In this document: in pieces, positions 52,525-63,905 of the stretch
Numbering within the stretch: the stretch's first letter is position 1
Layout: each line of letters starts with the position of its first letter
Assembly: GCA_035911095.1 (NCBI GenBank)
Contig: JAMHWF010000105.1
Coordinates: forward strand, 1-64,000
Source of the DNA: JAMHWF01 sp035911095
GTDB taxonomy: Bacteria; Pseudomonadota; Gammaproteobacteria; Burkholderiales; Burkholderiaceae_C
Length of the DNA: 64,000 nucleotides
Direction: 5' to 3'
The notes under the pieces: model-generated
Database searches by the model: none
Seen by the model: the letters and a program-made list of their open reading frames with translations, nothing else
Told to the model about the DNA's origin: nothing
Position numbers and translations under genes: made by a program

Positions 52525-55050
52525 CTAGAACTCGTACGTCGCGCCGACAAAGAAGAACCGGCCGCGCGATGAGTACGCTTCCGCGAAACCCATCTGCGAG
52601 TACTGGTTGCTCACCGCGTTCTGATAGCTGAAGGGCGGCATCTTGTCGAACAGGTTCTTGATGCCCGCGTCCAGCCGCCAGTTCCGGAAGCCGCTGTAGG
52701 AGGTGACGAAGTCCACCTCATGGTGCGACGAGACCTTTCGCGTGCCCGGTTCCGGATCGGGTTCGTCGGTGTCGTAGAAGCCCGCCGTCGAACGCAACGA
52801 CACGGTGTTGATCCAAGCCCCCGTCTCGAGCGAGGCTTCGAATGTATTGCGCCACTTCGCCGCGGCCCGTGCGATGTAGATCCCGTTGAAATCTTCCCAC
52901 GGCTGCGCATCCCCACGCTTCTGCTTCTGCGTCAGGTAGTACGTGGTCGTGTTCTGCAGCGTGAGGCGACCGAAGGCCAGGGGAGCAAACCGCTGCTCGA
53001 GGTCCAGGTCGATCCCCGCGACCTTCGTCTTCGCGAAGTTCTGCAGATCGGTGAAGACGAGGATGCGGCCGTTGGCATCGCGCCCGAACCTTCCTTGCTC
53101 GGCGGCCTGATCGATGGTCGGCGTGTCGATCTGGTTCTTGATCTTGATCTGCCAGAGGTCGACCGACCCGCTGAAGCCTCCACCCGGCTCGAACACGAGA
53201 CCGAGGTTGTAGGTTTTTCCCCGCTCTGGCTGAAGGTCGCGATTGGACCCGTTCACCTCGAAGCCGGTCACCGTGCAATCCGCCGGCTGGCCGAGCGCGA
53301 GGCAAAGCGGTTCGCTGGTGAAATCTCCGGCGCCCTCCTCTCGCGCGCCGTAGAGCTGCTTCAAGCTCGGCATCCTGAAGCTCTCGGTGTACGAGGCGCG
53401 GGCGGTAAGGAGCGGCGACACTGCATAGCGCAACGCCACCTTCGGGCTTGTCCTGCTAGCGGTCGGGTAGTGGTCGTAGCGGGCCGCAACCTGGGCTTCC
53501 AGGTCTTTGACGATGGGGATGTTGAGCTCCCCGAACACCGCGTAGGCAGTGCGCGAAGCGCTGACGGCCGCCTGCTGGATGCCGCCGACAACCTCGCCGC
53601 GCTGGCTCAAGACGTCGGGTGTGTCGGTCAATGACTCCTTCCACCATGAAGTTCCTACGGCAAACGCCAACGGGCCGGCCGGCAACTGGGTGACGTCGCC
53701 GCGCACGAGCGCGTTGACGAAGGTGTTCTTCGATATCCCAACACGCCTGGGCCTCACCCTCATCGATTCGACGATCGCCGGGTCGTTCGTATCCACCGTG
53801 GGATCGATCCGCACCAAGCCGTCGAGGCCGGGAGTGGTCTCCTCCAAATAGGTATTCGCGTTGAAGTAGTTCCTGTCGTCGTTTGTCACCTTGCTGCGAC
53901 CCTGCCCAGCATCGACCTTCCATTCGTAGGCACCGACCGACCCTTCGAGACCGGCCGACAGCTGATAGAGGCTCGACTCCCGGTTCGTGATGCGAGGGCC
54001 GCCCTGCATGAAGCGGCCGAAGTACTGACGGCCGTCCGGCGCGGTGAAGATGTCCGGAACAGGATGGGCATCGAATGTGTCCTTCGACTTCGAGTAGATG
54101 GCCTGCGCGAAGCCTTCAAGGTCGTTGGCGACCTTGGCTCTGCCCAGCACCAAGGCGCTCACGCGGTCGGCCCCGTTGTAGGCGGTCAGGAGATCGGCGT
54201 TGAAGTCGTAGCGGCAGCGCCCGCCACCGACCAATTCGGGCGGGCAGGGACGCACAGTCTCTCCCGTCGGTACGCCGTCGTCATCGATGTAGTTGCCGTA
54301 CGGCGAAAAGCCGCTGCGCGCGTCGGGCCCGCCGAAGCGGGTGAAGTCGGCGCTTCGAGAGATGTCCCGGTCCTTGCGGTAGATCGGCTTGCGCTTGAAG
54401 ATGTCGAGGCCGACGAAGAGGTTGTAGCCATTGGCGTCGAAGTCACCAAAGCCAGCGCCGAGTCCGGCCTTCTTCTCTTCCCCGTCACCTTCCTGAGAAA
54501 TCCCATAGCCGGCATTCAGCGTGACGCCGGTGTAGTTCTTGCGGGTGATGAAGTTCACGACACCAGCCACCGCGTCGGCGCCGTAGATCGCCGAGCCGCC
54601 GTCCTTCAGGATCTCGACGCGCTCGATCGCGCTCAGGGGGATCGTGTTGACGTCCACCGCAGCGCCGGCACCCGACGAATCGTAGAGGGCGTTCACCGGA
54701 AGGCGCCGACCGTTGAGCAGGACAAGCACGTTCGTCTCGCTGAGGCCGCGCATCGTGATCTGCGCGGTCCCGGAGCCTGCGGGGCTGTTCGACGTCAGCT
54801 CGCCCTGGTCGAAGATGTCGATCGTCGACAACGACTTGAGCAGCTCATTGATCGTCGACGCCCCGGTCCGCTCGATCTGCTTGCGCGTCACGATCTCGAC
54901 CGGGACCGGGCCCTCCGCCTGGGTGCGTTTGATCGACGAGCCGGTGATCTCCACTCTTTCGAGCTCCTGGGCCCACACCTCGGGCGCCACAACGATCCCG
55001 CCGGCGGTAGCTGTGGCGACCGCCAAGTAGAGCCTCGACCTCTTCAGCAT
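52525..55050 (-). CDS. TonB-dependent outer-membrane receptor
   Basis: The 841-residue receptor has a signal peptide (about residues 1-27), the TonB-box and plug domain with VEITGSSIKRTQAEGPVPV and MRGLSETNVLVLLNGRRLP, and a beta-barrel ending in the outer-membrane-targeting residue Phe (YEF). AAGGAGG precedes the ATG at 55050. It lies just upstream of exbB-exbD-exbD-tonB on the same strand, so the receptor and its motor may be co-expressed. The ligand cannot be read from the sequence; similar receptors take up sugars, peptides or iron complexes. Confidence 0.93.
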   Translation of the reverse strand: MLKRSRLYLAVATATAGGIVVAPEVWAQELERVEITGSSIKRTQAEGPVPVEIVTRKQIERTGASTINELLKSLSTIDIFDQGELTSNSPAGSGTAQITMRGLSETNVLVLLNGRRLPVNALYDSSGAGAAVDVNTIPLSAIERVEILKDGGSAIYGADAVAGVVNFITRKNYTGVTLNAGYGISQEGDGEEKKAGLGAGFGDFDANGYNLFVGLDIFKRKPIYRKDRDISRSADFTRFGGPDARSGFSPYGNYIDDDGVPTGETVRPCPPELVGGGRCRYDFNADLLTAYNGADRVSALVLGRAKVANDLEGFAQAIYSKSKDTFDAHPVPDIFTAPDGRQYFGRFMQGGPRITNRESSLYQLSAGLEGSVGAYEWKVDAGQGRSKVTNDDRNYFNANTYLEETTPGLDGLVRIDPTVDTNDPAIVESMRVRPRRVGISKNTFVNALVRGDVTQLPAGPLAFAVGTSWWKESLTDTPDVLSQRGEVVGGIQQAAVSASRTAYAVFGELNIPIVKDLEAQVAARYDHYPTASRTSPKVALRYAVSPLLTARASYTESFRMPSLKQLYGAREEGAGDFTSEPLCLALGQPADCTVTGFEVNGSNRDLQPERGKTYNLGLVFEPGGGFSGSVDLWQIKIKNQIDTPTIDQAAEQGRFGRDANGRILVFTDLQNFAKTKVAGIDLDLEQRFAPLAFGRLTLQNTTTYYLTQKQKRGDAQPWEDFNGIYIARAAAKWRNTFEASLETGAWINTVSLRSTAGFYDTDEPDPEPGTRKVSSHHEVDFVTSYSGFRNWRLDAGIKNLFDKMPPFSYQNAVSNQYSQMGFAEAYSSRGRFFFVGATYEF

Positions 55051-55206
55051 GCTGCCCTCCTTTGAAACTGTGAAAGCCAGGTCGCCTGCTTCGAAACCAG
55101 CAAGTGACATGCCGATGTCGGCCGACCTCGCGGAAGCCGCGATCTTCCAGGGCAAGCCGCACCAATGTGGCCTAGGGATATCTCTTAGCTCGTGCGGTGA
55201 CGACAC

Positions 55207-57216
55207 CTAGGGGCGATGCCGCGCACCGCTCACACTCGAAGCCTGCTGCGGCCATGTGGCCATCGAATCCCCCTGGTGTGCCATCGCGCTCGAAAGGCGC
55301 GGCACCGCCGCCACCAGCGCCCGCGTATACGCCCGCGCCGACGCCCGCAGCACCTGCGCGGTCCGGCCCTGTTCCTCGAGCCGCCCGCGCCGCATCACCG
55401 CCACCTCGTCGGCCAGGTACTCGACCACGCCCATGTTGTGCGTGATGAACAGATAGGCCACGCCGAGCTCGCGCTGAAGCCGGCGCAGCAGGTTGAGGAT
55501 CTGCGCCTGCACCGAGACGTCCAGCGCCGAGGTCGGCTCATCACAGACGATCAACCGCGGCTCGACCGCCAGCGCCCGCGCGATCGCGAGCCTTTGCCGC
55601 TGGCCACCCGAGAACTCGTGTGGATAGCGCTCCATCGCCTCCGGCCGCAGGCCCACCTGATCGATCAGCGCGACGAGGCGGCTGCGCCGCTGCACCGCAT
55701 CGAGCTCGGGGCGCAGCGCGTGCAGCCCTTCGTCGAGGATCTCGGCGACACGCATGCGCGGGTCGAGCGAGGCGAACGGGTCCTGGAAGATGATCTGCAC
55801 CGCACGCCGCGCCTCGCGCAGTTCGGCACCGTGCAGGCTGAACAGGTCGCGCCCGTCGAGCCGCGCCTGGCCGCTGATCACGGCCTGCTCGCGCAGCAGC
55901 TGCACGATCGCCTTGCCGATCGTCGTCTTGCCGCAGCCCGACTCGCCGACCAGCGCCAGCGTGCGGCCGGCGCCGATCGAGAACGACACGTCGTCGACCG
56001 CGATGAAGTGCCCGCGCACGCGCTGCAGCAGGCCCTTGCGGATCGGGAAACGCACACTCAGGTGCTCGATCTGCAACAGCGTCGGGGACGCCACCTGGGC
56101 TTTCGGTCGCACGGCCTCCACCACGGGCGCCGGCGCCACCGCCGGCGCATCCGGCAGCATGCCGGCGCGGGCAGCGGCCGCCCTCGCGCTCGCCGGCGCG
56201 GCGGTTCGCTCGGGCTCGGCCGTACCGGCCACCACGGTCGGCAGGGGCACGTCCGGCCGCCAGCAGCGCACACCGTGGGAGCCGCTGCGGTCGACCGCAT
56301 CGAGGGCCGGCGCCTGCTCGCGGCACTGGTCGGTCGCCAGCGGGCAGCGGGGCGCAAAGCGGCAGCCATGGAACTCGGTCGACAGCGGCGGCACGCTGCC
56401 GGCGATCGCCGCCAGCGGCGCGCCGGGCTTCGCGTTCTCCGGCAGCGCGCGCAGCAGCAGCCGCGCGTACGGATGCGCCGGCCGCGAGAAGAAGTCCTTC
56501 GCATCGGCGATCTCGACGATCTGCCCTGCATACATCAGCGCGACCCGGTTCGCCATGCCGGCGACGATGCCCAGGTCGTGCGTGATCAGCAGCATGCCCA
56601 GGCCCTCGTCGCGCTGCAGTTGCCTGAGCAGATCCAGGATCTGCGCCTGGATCGTCACGTCGAGCGCGGTCGTCGGCTCGTCGGCGATCAGGAAGGCGGG
56701 CCGCGCGGCCAGCGTCATCGCGATCATCACGCGCTGCTTCTGTCCGCCCGAAAGGCGGAACGGGTACTCGTCGATGCGCCGTTCCGGCTCGGGGATGCCG
56801 ACGCGGCCGAGCCATTCGATCGCCTTCGCCCGCGCCTGGTCGCCGCGCAGCTCGGTGTGCGTCTCGATCGCCTCGACGATCTGGTCGCCGACGCGCATCA
56901 CCGGGTTCAGGCTGGTCGACGGCTCCTGGAAGATCATGCCCAGGTGGCCGCCGCGCACCGTGCGCATCGCCGCCTCGGACAAGCCGAACAGGTCGCCGCC
57001 GAAGAGTTCGCAGCGGCCCTCGGCAATGCGGCCGTTGTCGGGCAGCAGGCGCATCAGCGCCAGCGCCGTCATGCTCTTGCCGCAGCCCGACTCGCCGACC
57101 AGCGCGAAGGTCTCGCCGCGGCGGATCGACAGCCTCAGCCCGTCGATCGCCCGGACCACGCCCGCGTCGGCATCCAGCTCGACCCTCAGGTCGTCGACGC
57201 TCAGCAGATGCGCCAC
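55207..57216 (-). CDS. yejF: Fused dual ATPase of a peptide ABC transporter (YejF-like)
   Basis: The 669-residue protein has two ABC ATPase modules. The first has GESGCGKS (residues 41-48) and LSGGQKQRV; the second has GESGCGKT near 425 and FSGGQRQRL. After the first module is the oligopeptide-transporter cysteine motif CRFAPRCPLATDQCREQAP. It would energise the two permeases encoded just upstream, as in microcin C or peptide import by Yej. It ends the transporter operon. An approximately 57-bp gap separates it from the permease gene. Confidence 0.92.
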   Translation of the reverse strand: MAHLLSVDDLRVELDADAGVVRAIDGLRLSIRRGETFALVGESGCGKSMTALALMRLLPDNGRIAEGRCELFGGDLFGLSEAAMRTVRGGHLGMIFQEPSTSLNPVMRVGDQIVEAIETHTELRGDQARAKAIEWLGRVGIPEPERRIDEYPFRLSGGQKQRVMIAMTLAARPAFLIADEPTTALDVTIQAQILDLLRQLQRDEGLGMLLITHDLGIVAGMANRVALMYAGQIVEIADAKDFFSRPAHPYARLLLRALPENAKPGAPLAAIAGSVPPLSTEFHGCRFAPRCPLATDQCREQAPALDAVDRSGSHGVRCWRPDVPLPTVVAGTAEPERTAAPASARAAAARAGMLPDAPAVAPAPVVEAVRPKAQVASPTLLQIEHLSVRFPIRKGLLQRVRGHFIAVDDVSFSIGAGRTLALVGESGCGKTTIGKAIVQLLREQAVISGQARLDGRDLFSLHGAELREARRAVQIIFQDPFASLDPRMRVAEILDEGLHALRPELDAVQRRSRLVALIDQVGLRPEAMERYPHEFSGGQRQRLAIARALAVEPRLIVCDEPTSALDVSVQAQILNLLRRLQRELGVAYLFITHNMGVVEYLADEVAVMRRGRLEEQGRTAQVLRASARAYTRALVAAVPRLSSAMAHQGDSMATWPQQASSVSGARHRP

Positions 57217-57273
57217 GGGGGGCCTCCGTTTCCCTGACCGTCCGGTCGCACGGTTCCTGGTTCGAGGTCTCGC

Positions 57274-58722
57274 TCAGCCATGCGCCACCGCCTTGCGCTG
57301 CGGCCGCACGCGCCGCGCGCGCGGGTCGAAGGCGTCGCGCACGCCGTCGGCGAACAGGTTGGCCGCGAGCACGAAGACGACCATGTAGGCGAAGGCCGCC
57401 GCGAACGACCACCACACCAGCGGGTCGCGGCTCATCTCGCTGCGCGCGAGGTTGATCATCCCGCCGAAGCTGTTCATCGAAGGGTCGACGCCGACGCCGA
57501 CGTAGGACAGCACCGCCTCGTACAGCACCAGCGCCGAGAAGTCGAGCACCGTCGTGATCAGCACCAGGTGCATCACGTTGGGCAGGATGTGGCGCCACAT
57601 GATGCGCAGCCGGCCGACGCCGAAGGCCTGCGCGGCCTGCACATACTCGAGTTCGCGCAGCTTCAGCGTCTCGGCGCGCAGCAGCCGGCACAGGCCCGCC
57701 CAGCCGGTGACGCCGAGGATCACGCAGAGCAGCGCCAGCCGCAGGTCGGCCCGCTCGGCGCCGGTCTCGAACAGCTCGGGGTGCTGGTCGATGAAGACCT
57801 GCATCATCAGCACGCAGGCGGCGATCAGCAGCACGTTCGGCACCGACGACAGCGTCGTGTAGAGGTACTGGATGACCTCGTCGACCCAGCCCTTCAGGTA
57901 GCCCGCCAGGATGCCGAAGGCGATCGCGAAGGGCAGCGTCGCGATCGTCGCGAGCGCGCCGATCACGAAGGCGGTGCGCACGCTCTTCATCGCCTGGTAG
58001 TAGACGTCGTTGCCGGTGCGGTCGGTGCCGAAGACGTGGTAGTGCCCGGCCAGCATCCAGATCGGCCCGAACACCAGCGCGACGCCGAGCAGCGTGGCCA
58101 GCGCCGCGCGCCAGGGCAGATCGGTCTCGCCGCGGCGGATCGCGCGCCAGGCCGCTGCCCGGTCCGCGTACTGCGCCGGGTAGCGCCGCGCCAGCCAATG
58201 GGCCAGGCCGGCCGCCGCGAGCGCCACCAGCGCCACCCCGAGCAGGGCGCCGGCGACCCCGCGCCACAGCAGGTCGCCGACCCACTGCCGCGGCGGGTCG
58301 CCGAGGTGGGCACCGCCGAACTGAAGGCGCGGAAAGTCGCGCACGACCTGCCCGTCCAGCTCCACCGATTCCTTCGTGAAGCCGCGCCAGGCGAGCGGCG
58401 CCGAGTAGCTGAGCTCGCGCATCGCGATCTGGTGCGCCATCACCACGTCGAGCAGCGACTCGGTGTTCGTCGCATAGGCCTGCGCCTGCCCGGCGCCGGC
58501 CGATTCGCTGGCCGGCAACGCGCGCCGGAAGTGGACGCTGTCGAGCAGCGCGACGACGAGGAAGAGCAGCAGCACGACGCTGGCACCGAACGCCGCCGGG
58601 TCGGCGAACACGCGGCGCCACTGGGCACGCAGCGGCGCGCTTGCGCGCAGGCGCCAGGCCAGCAACGCCGGCGCCAGCGCCAGCAGCCAGACGACGATGT
58701 CGGTCCAGAGAACGACGATCAC
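57274..58722 (-). CDS. yejE: Peptide ABC transporter permease (YejE-like)
   Basis: The 482-residue inner-membrane permease has about seven membrane segments and the BPD_transp_1 domain with the EAA-like loop ELEYVQAAQAFGVGRLRIMW. A large periplasmic region follows the first segments. The start is a GTG overlapping the yejB stop (GTGA). It pairs with YejB to form the channel. Confidence 0.9.
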   Translation of the reverse strand: MIVVLWTDIVVWLLALAPALLAWRLRASAPLRAQWRRVFADPAAFGASVVLLLFLVVALLDSVHFRRALPASESAGAGQAQAYATNTESLLDVVMAHQIAMRELSYSAPLAWRGFTKESVELDGQVVRDFPRLQFGGAHLGDPPRQWVGDLLWRGVAGALLGVALVALAAAGLAHWLARRYPAQYADRAAAWRAIRRGETDLPWRAALATLLGVALVFGPIWMLAGHYHVFGTDRTGNDVYYQAMKSVRTAFVIGALATIATLPFAIAFGILAGYLKGWVDEVIQYLYTTLSSVPNVLLIAACVLMMQVFIDQHPELFETGAERADLRLALLCVILGVTGWAGLCRLLRAETLKLRELEYVQAAQAFGVGRLRIMWRHILPNVMHLVLITTVLDFSALVLYEAVLSYVGVGVDPSMNSFGGMINLARSEMSRDPLVWWSFAAAFAYMVVFVLAANLFADGVRDAFDPRARRVRPQRKAVAHG

Positions 58723-59702
58723 GACAGCCGCACCCGCGGATCGACCCAGGTGTAGGCCACGTCTATGAGGATGAACGAGAGGATGTAGAGCACCGAGCCG
58801 ATGAACACCATCGTGCGCACGATCGCGAAGTCCTGGCCGGTGATCGCCTCGATCACGTAGGCGCCGAGGCCGGGGATGCCGAAGAAGCTCTCGAACACCA
58901 GGCTGCCGAGAAAGACGTACGGCAGGTAGCTGCCCGCGCTGGTGATGATCGGGATCAGCGCGTTGCGCAGCACGTGGCGGCCGAGCACGATCGACTCCTT
59001 CAGCCCCTTGGCGCGCGCGGTGCGCACGTAGTCGCGGCCGATCTCCTCGAGGAACATCGCGCGGTAGAGCCGCCCTTCCCCGCCCAGGCGCGACAGCAGC
59101 GACAGCAGGATCGGCAGCGCGAGGAACTTCGCCGCGTCGAGCCCGCTGGCGTAGCCCGAGATCGGTACCAGCTTGAGCACGCGCGAGAACAGTACCTGGC
59201 CGACGATGATGTAGAACAGGCTCGAGATCGACAGCATCGCCACGCACAGCACGACGCCCCAGAAGTCGATCCGCGAATGTCGGAAGAAGACGAGCACCAG
59301 CGCAAAGGCGGTGCTCGCGATCACCTGCAGCAGGAAGAGCGGCAGCGCCAGCTGCAGGCTGACCCACATGCGGGTGCTGACCTCGTGGCCGATGTCGGTC
59401 GCCGCGCGCGAATCGGAGCGCCCGAAGTCGAGCGCGAACAGCGACACCGAGCGCTCCCAGAAGATCGTCTGCGTCAACCGGGCGCCGCCCTCTTCGGCAT
59501 CGTTCCAGTACAGGGGCTTGTCGTACCCGCGCTCGCTCTTCCACTTCTCGATCTGCTCGGTCGTCACGCGCTTGCCGCCGATGTTCAGGCGCGCCATGTC
59601 GTCCGGCGTGTTGACAGTGAAGAAGAGGAAGAACGTGAACAGGTTGACCCCGAGCAGGATCAGGAAGCCGTAGACGCAGCGGCGCAGGATGTAGTTCAGC
59701 AT
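58719..59702 (-). CDS. yejB: Peptide ABC transporter permease (YejB-like)
   Basis: The 327-residue inner-membrane permease has about six membrane segments and the permease loop GRDYVRTARAKGLKESIVLG. The N-terminal MLNYILRRCVYGFLILLGVN is typical. It follows the binding-protein gene by 6 bp and is coupled to yejE by a 4-bp overlap. Confidence 0.93.
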   Translation of the reverse strand: MLNYILRRCVYGFLILLGVNLFTFFLFFTVNTPDDMARLNIGGKRVTTEQIEKWKSERGYDKPLYWNDAEEGGARLTQTIFWERSVSLFALDFGRSDSRAATDIGHEVSTRMWVSLQLALPLFLLQVIASTAFALVLVFFRHSRIDFWGVVLCVAMLSISSLFYIIVGQVLFSRVLKLVPISGYASGLDAAKFLALPILLSLLSRLGGEGRLYRAMFLEEIGRDYVRTARAKGLKESIVLGRHVLRNALIPIITSAGSYLPYVFLGSLVFESFFGIPGLGAYVIEAITGQDFAIVRTMVFIGSVLYILSFILIDVAYTWVDPRVRLS

Positions 59703-59708
59703 GCGGCC

Positions 59709-62042
59709 CTAGCCGGCGGCGGTCGGGTTGGCGGCCGCCGGCAGCGACTTGGCAGCCGCCATGCGGCCACGCGCATCGGCCCGCTCGCGGCGCAGGAAGC
59801 TGCGCTGCGCCACGAACAGGAGCAGCAGCAGGAGCGCGCCGAAGACCGGCACCGGCCACCACACCGGCCGGTTCCATTGCGCGATCAGCGCGGCGCGCCG
59901 CTCCGGGTCGAGCCGGTAGTAGCGGCCCATGTCGCGCACGATGATGCTCGGCTTGCCGTTGTGCAGCCAGGTCTGGAAGGCGCCGGCGGCGTAGGGGAAG
60001 AAGCCCCAGGCCCAGGGCGAGTCCTCGCGCGCGATCGCGACCATCTCATCGATCAGCTTCTGCTTCTCGGGCCCGTCCTCGAGCAGCTTCAATTGGCGGA
60101 AACGCCGGTCGTACTCGGGGTTCTCGTAGTTCGCGGCGTTCTCGCCCTCGTGCAGCGCCTTGCTGTTCGGGCCGTAGAGGAGGAAGAGGAAGTTCTCCGC
60201 ATCCGGATAGTCGGCCAGCCAGCCCCACCAGAAGATCTGCTGCTTGCCCTTCAGCACCTTGTCCTGGAACTGGTTGTAGTCGGTGGCGCGGATCTCGAGC
60301 TGCACGCCGATCCGCGCGAACTGGCGCACCATCCAGTCGAGCTCGGCCTTCAGCTCGGGCGACGGCGCGCGCTGGTAGTCGTAGTTCAGCACCAGCGGCC
60401 GCCCGGTCGTCGCGTCGCGCCCGTCCGGGTAGCCGGCTTCGGCGAGCAGGCGCTTCGCGTCCTCGATCGGCCGCCGCTCGACACGGCCGTCGACCAGGTG
60501 GTGCGTCACCGGGTTCATCCCGGCCACGGTGCCGTGGCGCGAGCCGAAGACACCGGCGGGCAGCGGCGCGTGCGCGGCCTCGCCCCCCTTGCCGACAAAG
60601 ATGCGGCCGTAGCCTTCTTCCCAGTTGATCGCGATCGACAGCGCCTGCCGCAGCTTGCGGTTGCGCAGTTGCTGCTCGGGCGTGTCGCCCTTGCCGACGA
60701 CCGGGTCGAGCCAGTTGAAGCCGAGGTACCAGTTCGAGATGTCGACGGTGCGCGGCAGCTGCATGCCGTGCTCGGTGTAGCGCTGGCGCACCTCGTCCGA
60801 GTCGTCCATGTCGGCCAGCAGCTTGACGCCCCAGTCGACGCGCTCGATCTCGGGCACGTCGAGGTAGCCCTGGACGAACTTGGCCTTGTGCGGCACCGCC
60901 TCCTTCTCGCTGTCGAAGACGAGGCGGTCGATGAAGGGCGTCGGCTTGCCGCAGTCGTCGAGCAGGCCGGCGGCCCGGTCGGCCGGTTCCCCTTCGCAGG
61001 GATAGGGCACACCGCGGTAGTTGGGATTGCGCTCGAGCACGTGGCGCCGGTCGAGCAGGTACTCGGTGAGCATGTAGGGCCCGGTACCGACCGGCCAGTT
61101 GTCGAGCGACAGGCCGTTCTTCGCCATCCCCGGTTGGCTGTAGAACATCTCGGCCTCCCAGGGGATCGGCGCCGTGAAGGTCATCGCCAGCCAGTAGTTC
61201 CACTGCGGATACTTGCCCTTGATGCGGATGCGCAGCGTGTGCTTGTCGAGCGCCTGGGCACCGGCCAGCGGCCACTGGCGCAGGTCGAGGAAGGGCTTGT
61301 CGAGTGAGCTCGGGTCGACCCCGGCGAGCAGCTTCGCGTTCTCCTGCCGCAGCAGCTTGTAGTAGTCGGGCAGGCCGATCAGGTACTCGGAGAAGATGCC
61401 GTAGATCGGCGCCTCGATGCGTGGCGTCGCGTGACGCTTGAGCGCGTAGACGTAGTCGTCGGCGACCAGCTCGCGGGTGCCGGTGAACTCGAAGTCCAGT
61501 GGCGAACGCTTGTCCCGCGTCTCCTCCGCCGTCATCGCGTGGTAGCGGTAGTGGCCCTGGGCGTGCTTCGCGAAGGCCGGATGCGGCTGGAACAGGATGC
61601 CGGGGCGGATCGGGATGTCGTAGACGCTCTCGGCCACCTGCTCGCCGGGCACGTTGTCGGCCAGCGGCTTGCCGCCCGCGTCGAGGTAGCGCGGGTGGAC
61701 CACCGCGGCGGCGGCCTTGGGCACCAGCGTGTACGGCCGCTTCAGGTAGTGGTAGCCGTACAGCGGTTCGTAGACCTGGTAGGTGTAGGGCGTCTCGTTG
61801 TTCGAGTACGAGGCGGTCGGGTCGAGATAGCGCGGCGAGCGTTCCGGGAAAGCGGTGAACAGGGTGTTCGTCCGCTCCTCGCCGTCCGGATGCGGGTTGT
61901 TGTTGCAGCCGGCCAGCGTCGCGACACAGGCGGCGAGGGCCAGCGCCCGTGCCGGGCGCCACGAGCCGAACCCGGTCGCGCACCACGAGAGGCACCAGGC
62001 CTCGACCTGCCGCACCACCGTCAAACGCGACCTCGGCCCCAT
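59709..62042 (-). CDS. yejA: Peptide-binding lipoprotein of the Yej-type transporter, with C-terminal membrane anchor
   Basis: The 777-residue protein has a lipobox (TLAGC, about residue 45) and an extracytoplasmic solute-binding family 5 domain with NWPVGTGPYMLTEYLLDR and RLRQALSIAINWEEGYGRIF-like segments. The extreme C-terminus has an unusual hydrophobic segment (WWPVPVFGALLLLLLFVAQ) followed by a basic tail, suggesting an extra inner-membrane anchor. The ATG at 62042 is used because GAAGGGGCGGGA precedes it. It would deliver peptides to the YejBE channel. Confidence 0.9.
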   Translation of the reverse strand: MGPRSRLTVVRQVEAWCLSWCATGFGSWRPARALALAACVATLAGCNNNPHPDGEERTNTLFTAFPERSPRYLDPTASYSNNETPYTYQVYEPLYGYHYLKRPYTLVPKAAAAVVHPRYLDAGGKPLADNVPGEQVAESVYDIPIRPGILFQPHPAFAKHAQGHYRYHAMTAEETRDKRSPLDFEFTGTRELVADDYVYALKRHATPRIEAPIYGIFSEYLIGLPDYYKLLRQENAKLLAGVDPSSLDKPFLDLRQWPLAGAQALDKHTLRIRIKGKYPQWNYWLAMTFTAPIPWEAEMFYSQPGMAKNGLSLDNWPVGTGPYMLTEYLLDRRHVLERNPNYRGVPYPCEGEPADRAAGLLDDCGKPTPFIDRLVFDSEKEAVPHKAKFVQGYLDVPEIERVDWGVKLLADMDDSDEVRQRYTEHGMQLPRTVDISNWYLGFNWLDPVVGKGDTPEQQLRNRKLRQALSIAINWEEGYGRIFVGKGGEAAHAPLPAGVFGSRHGTVAGMNPVTHHLVDGRVERRPIEDAKRLLAEAGYPDGRDATTGRPLVLNYDYQRAPSPELKAELDWMVRQFARIGVQLEIRATDYNQFQDKVLKGKQQIFWWGWLADYPDAENFLFLLYGPNSKALHEGENAANYENPEYDRRFRQLKLLEDGPEKQKLIDEMVAIAREDSPWAWGFFPYAAGAFQTWLHNGKPSIIVRDMGRYYRLDPERRAALIAQWNRPVWWPVPVFGALLLLLLFVAQRSFLRRERADARGRMAAAKSLPAAANPTAAG

Positions 62043-62052
62043 TCCCGCCCCT

Positions 62053-63089
<1,037 letters not shown>

Positions 63090-63093
<4 letters not shown>

Positions 63094-63905
63094 CGCGCGG
63101 TCCCCTGCGGCCCGAGTCCATGCGGGGCGAGCGGTAGCTCGCGCGCCTCGCCGGTGGGGATGGGTTCCTGCACCTCGGGCGTCGCGCCGTCCGTGGCGGC
63201 AGCTTCCGGCACGGCGGTCGAAGCGACCGTCGGCGTCGGAAGCTTCAGCGCCTCCACGCCCCCGTCACCGCCAGCCAGGACGCCCGCGTCTGTCGACGTC
63301 TCCGTGGCGGCGGGCGTCCCGACGGCGCCCGGCTGCGTGGCCTCGCGGCGCCGGCGGTGCAGGTTGCGTCTCTGCTCGAAGAACTCGCGCAACAGGTCGC
63401 CGCTCGGGCCGGCGAGCACGCCGCCTTCGACGCGGGTGTGATGGTTCAGGCGGGCGTCAGCAAAGAGGTCGACCACCGAGCCCGCGGCGCCGGTCTTCGG
63501 GTCGCTGGCCGCGAACACCACGCGCCGGAACCGCGCGTGCATCAACGCCATCGCGCACATCGCGCAGGGCTCGAGCGTCACGTAGAGCTCGCACTCGGGC
63601 AGGCGGTAGTTCGACAGCAGCGTGGCCGCATGGCGCAGTGCGACGATCTCGGCATGCGCGGTCGGGTCGTGCTCGGTGATCGGCCGGTTGTAGCCGGTGG
63701 CGATGACCTGGCCGGCGCGCATCACCACCGCGCCGACCGGCACCTCGCCGACCAGCCAGGCGTTGCGTGCCTGGTCCAGGGCCAGTCGCATCGCGTACTC
63801 GTCCGCCGGTGTGGCCGCCGCAGCCGCAGCAGCCGCCGCAGGATCCGCCACCCGGTGCTCGGGGCGGCTGTCTCCCGGTCGGACGTCCCGCTGCGCGGCG
63901 TTCAT
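63090..63905 (-). CDS. tadA: tRNA adenosine deaminase TadA with long C-terminal extension
   Basis: The 271-residue protein converts adenosine 34 to inosine in tRNA-Arg. The zinc and catalytic motifs are HAEIVALRHA and PCAMCAMALMHAR. The core ends near residue 180; a low-complexity Ala, Thr, Pro and Gly-rich tail of about 90 residues follows, not usual for TadA. The ATG at 63905 shares ATGA with the preceding gene; an upstream in-frame GTG at 63938 lies within that gene. The stop is coupled to ldcA. Confidence 0.92.

Noticed and set aside
55541..58621. 1026-residue minus-strand frame across the ABC transporter genes
   Set aside because: It is the wrong frame of the same strand; yejF and yejE are intact in their own frames with ATPase and permease motifs.
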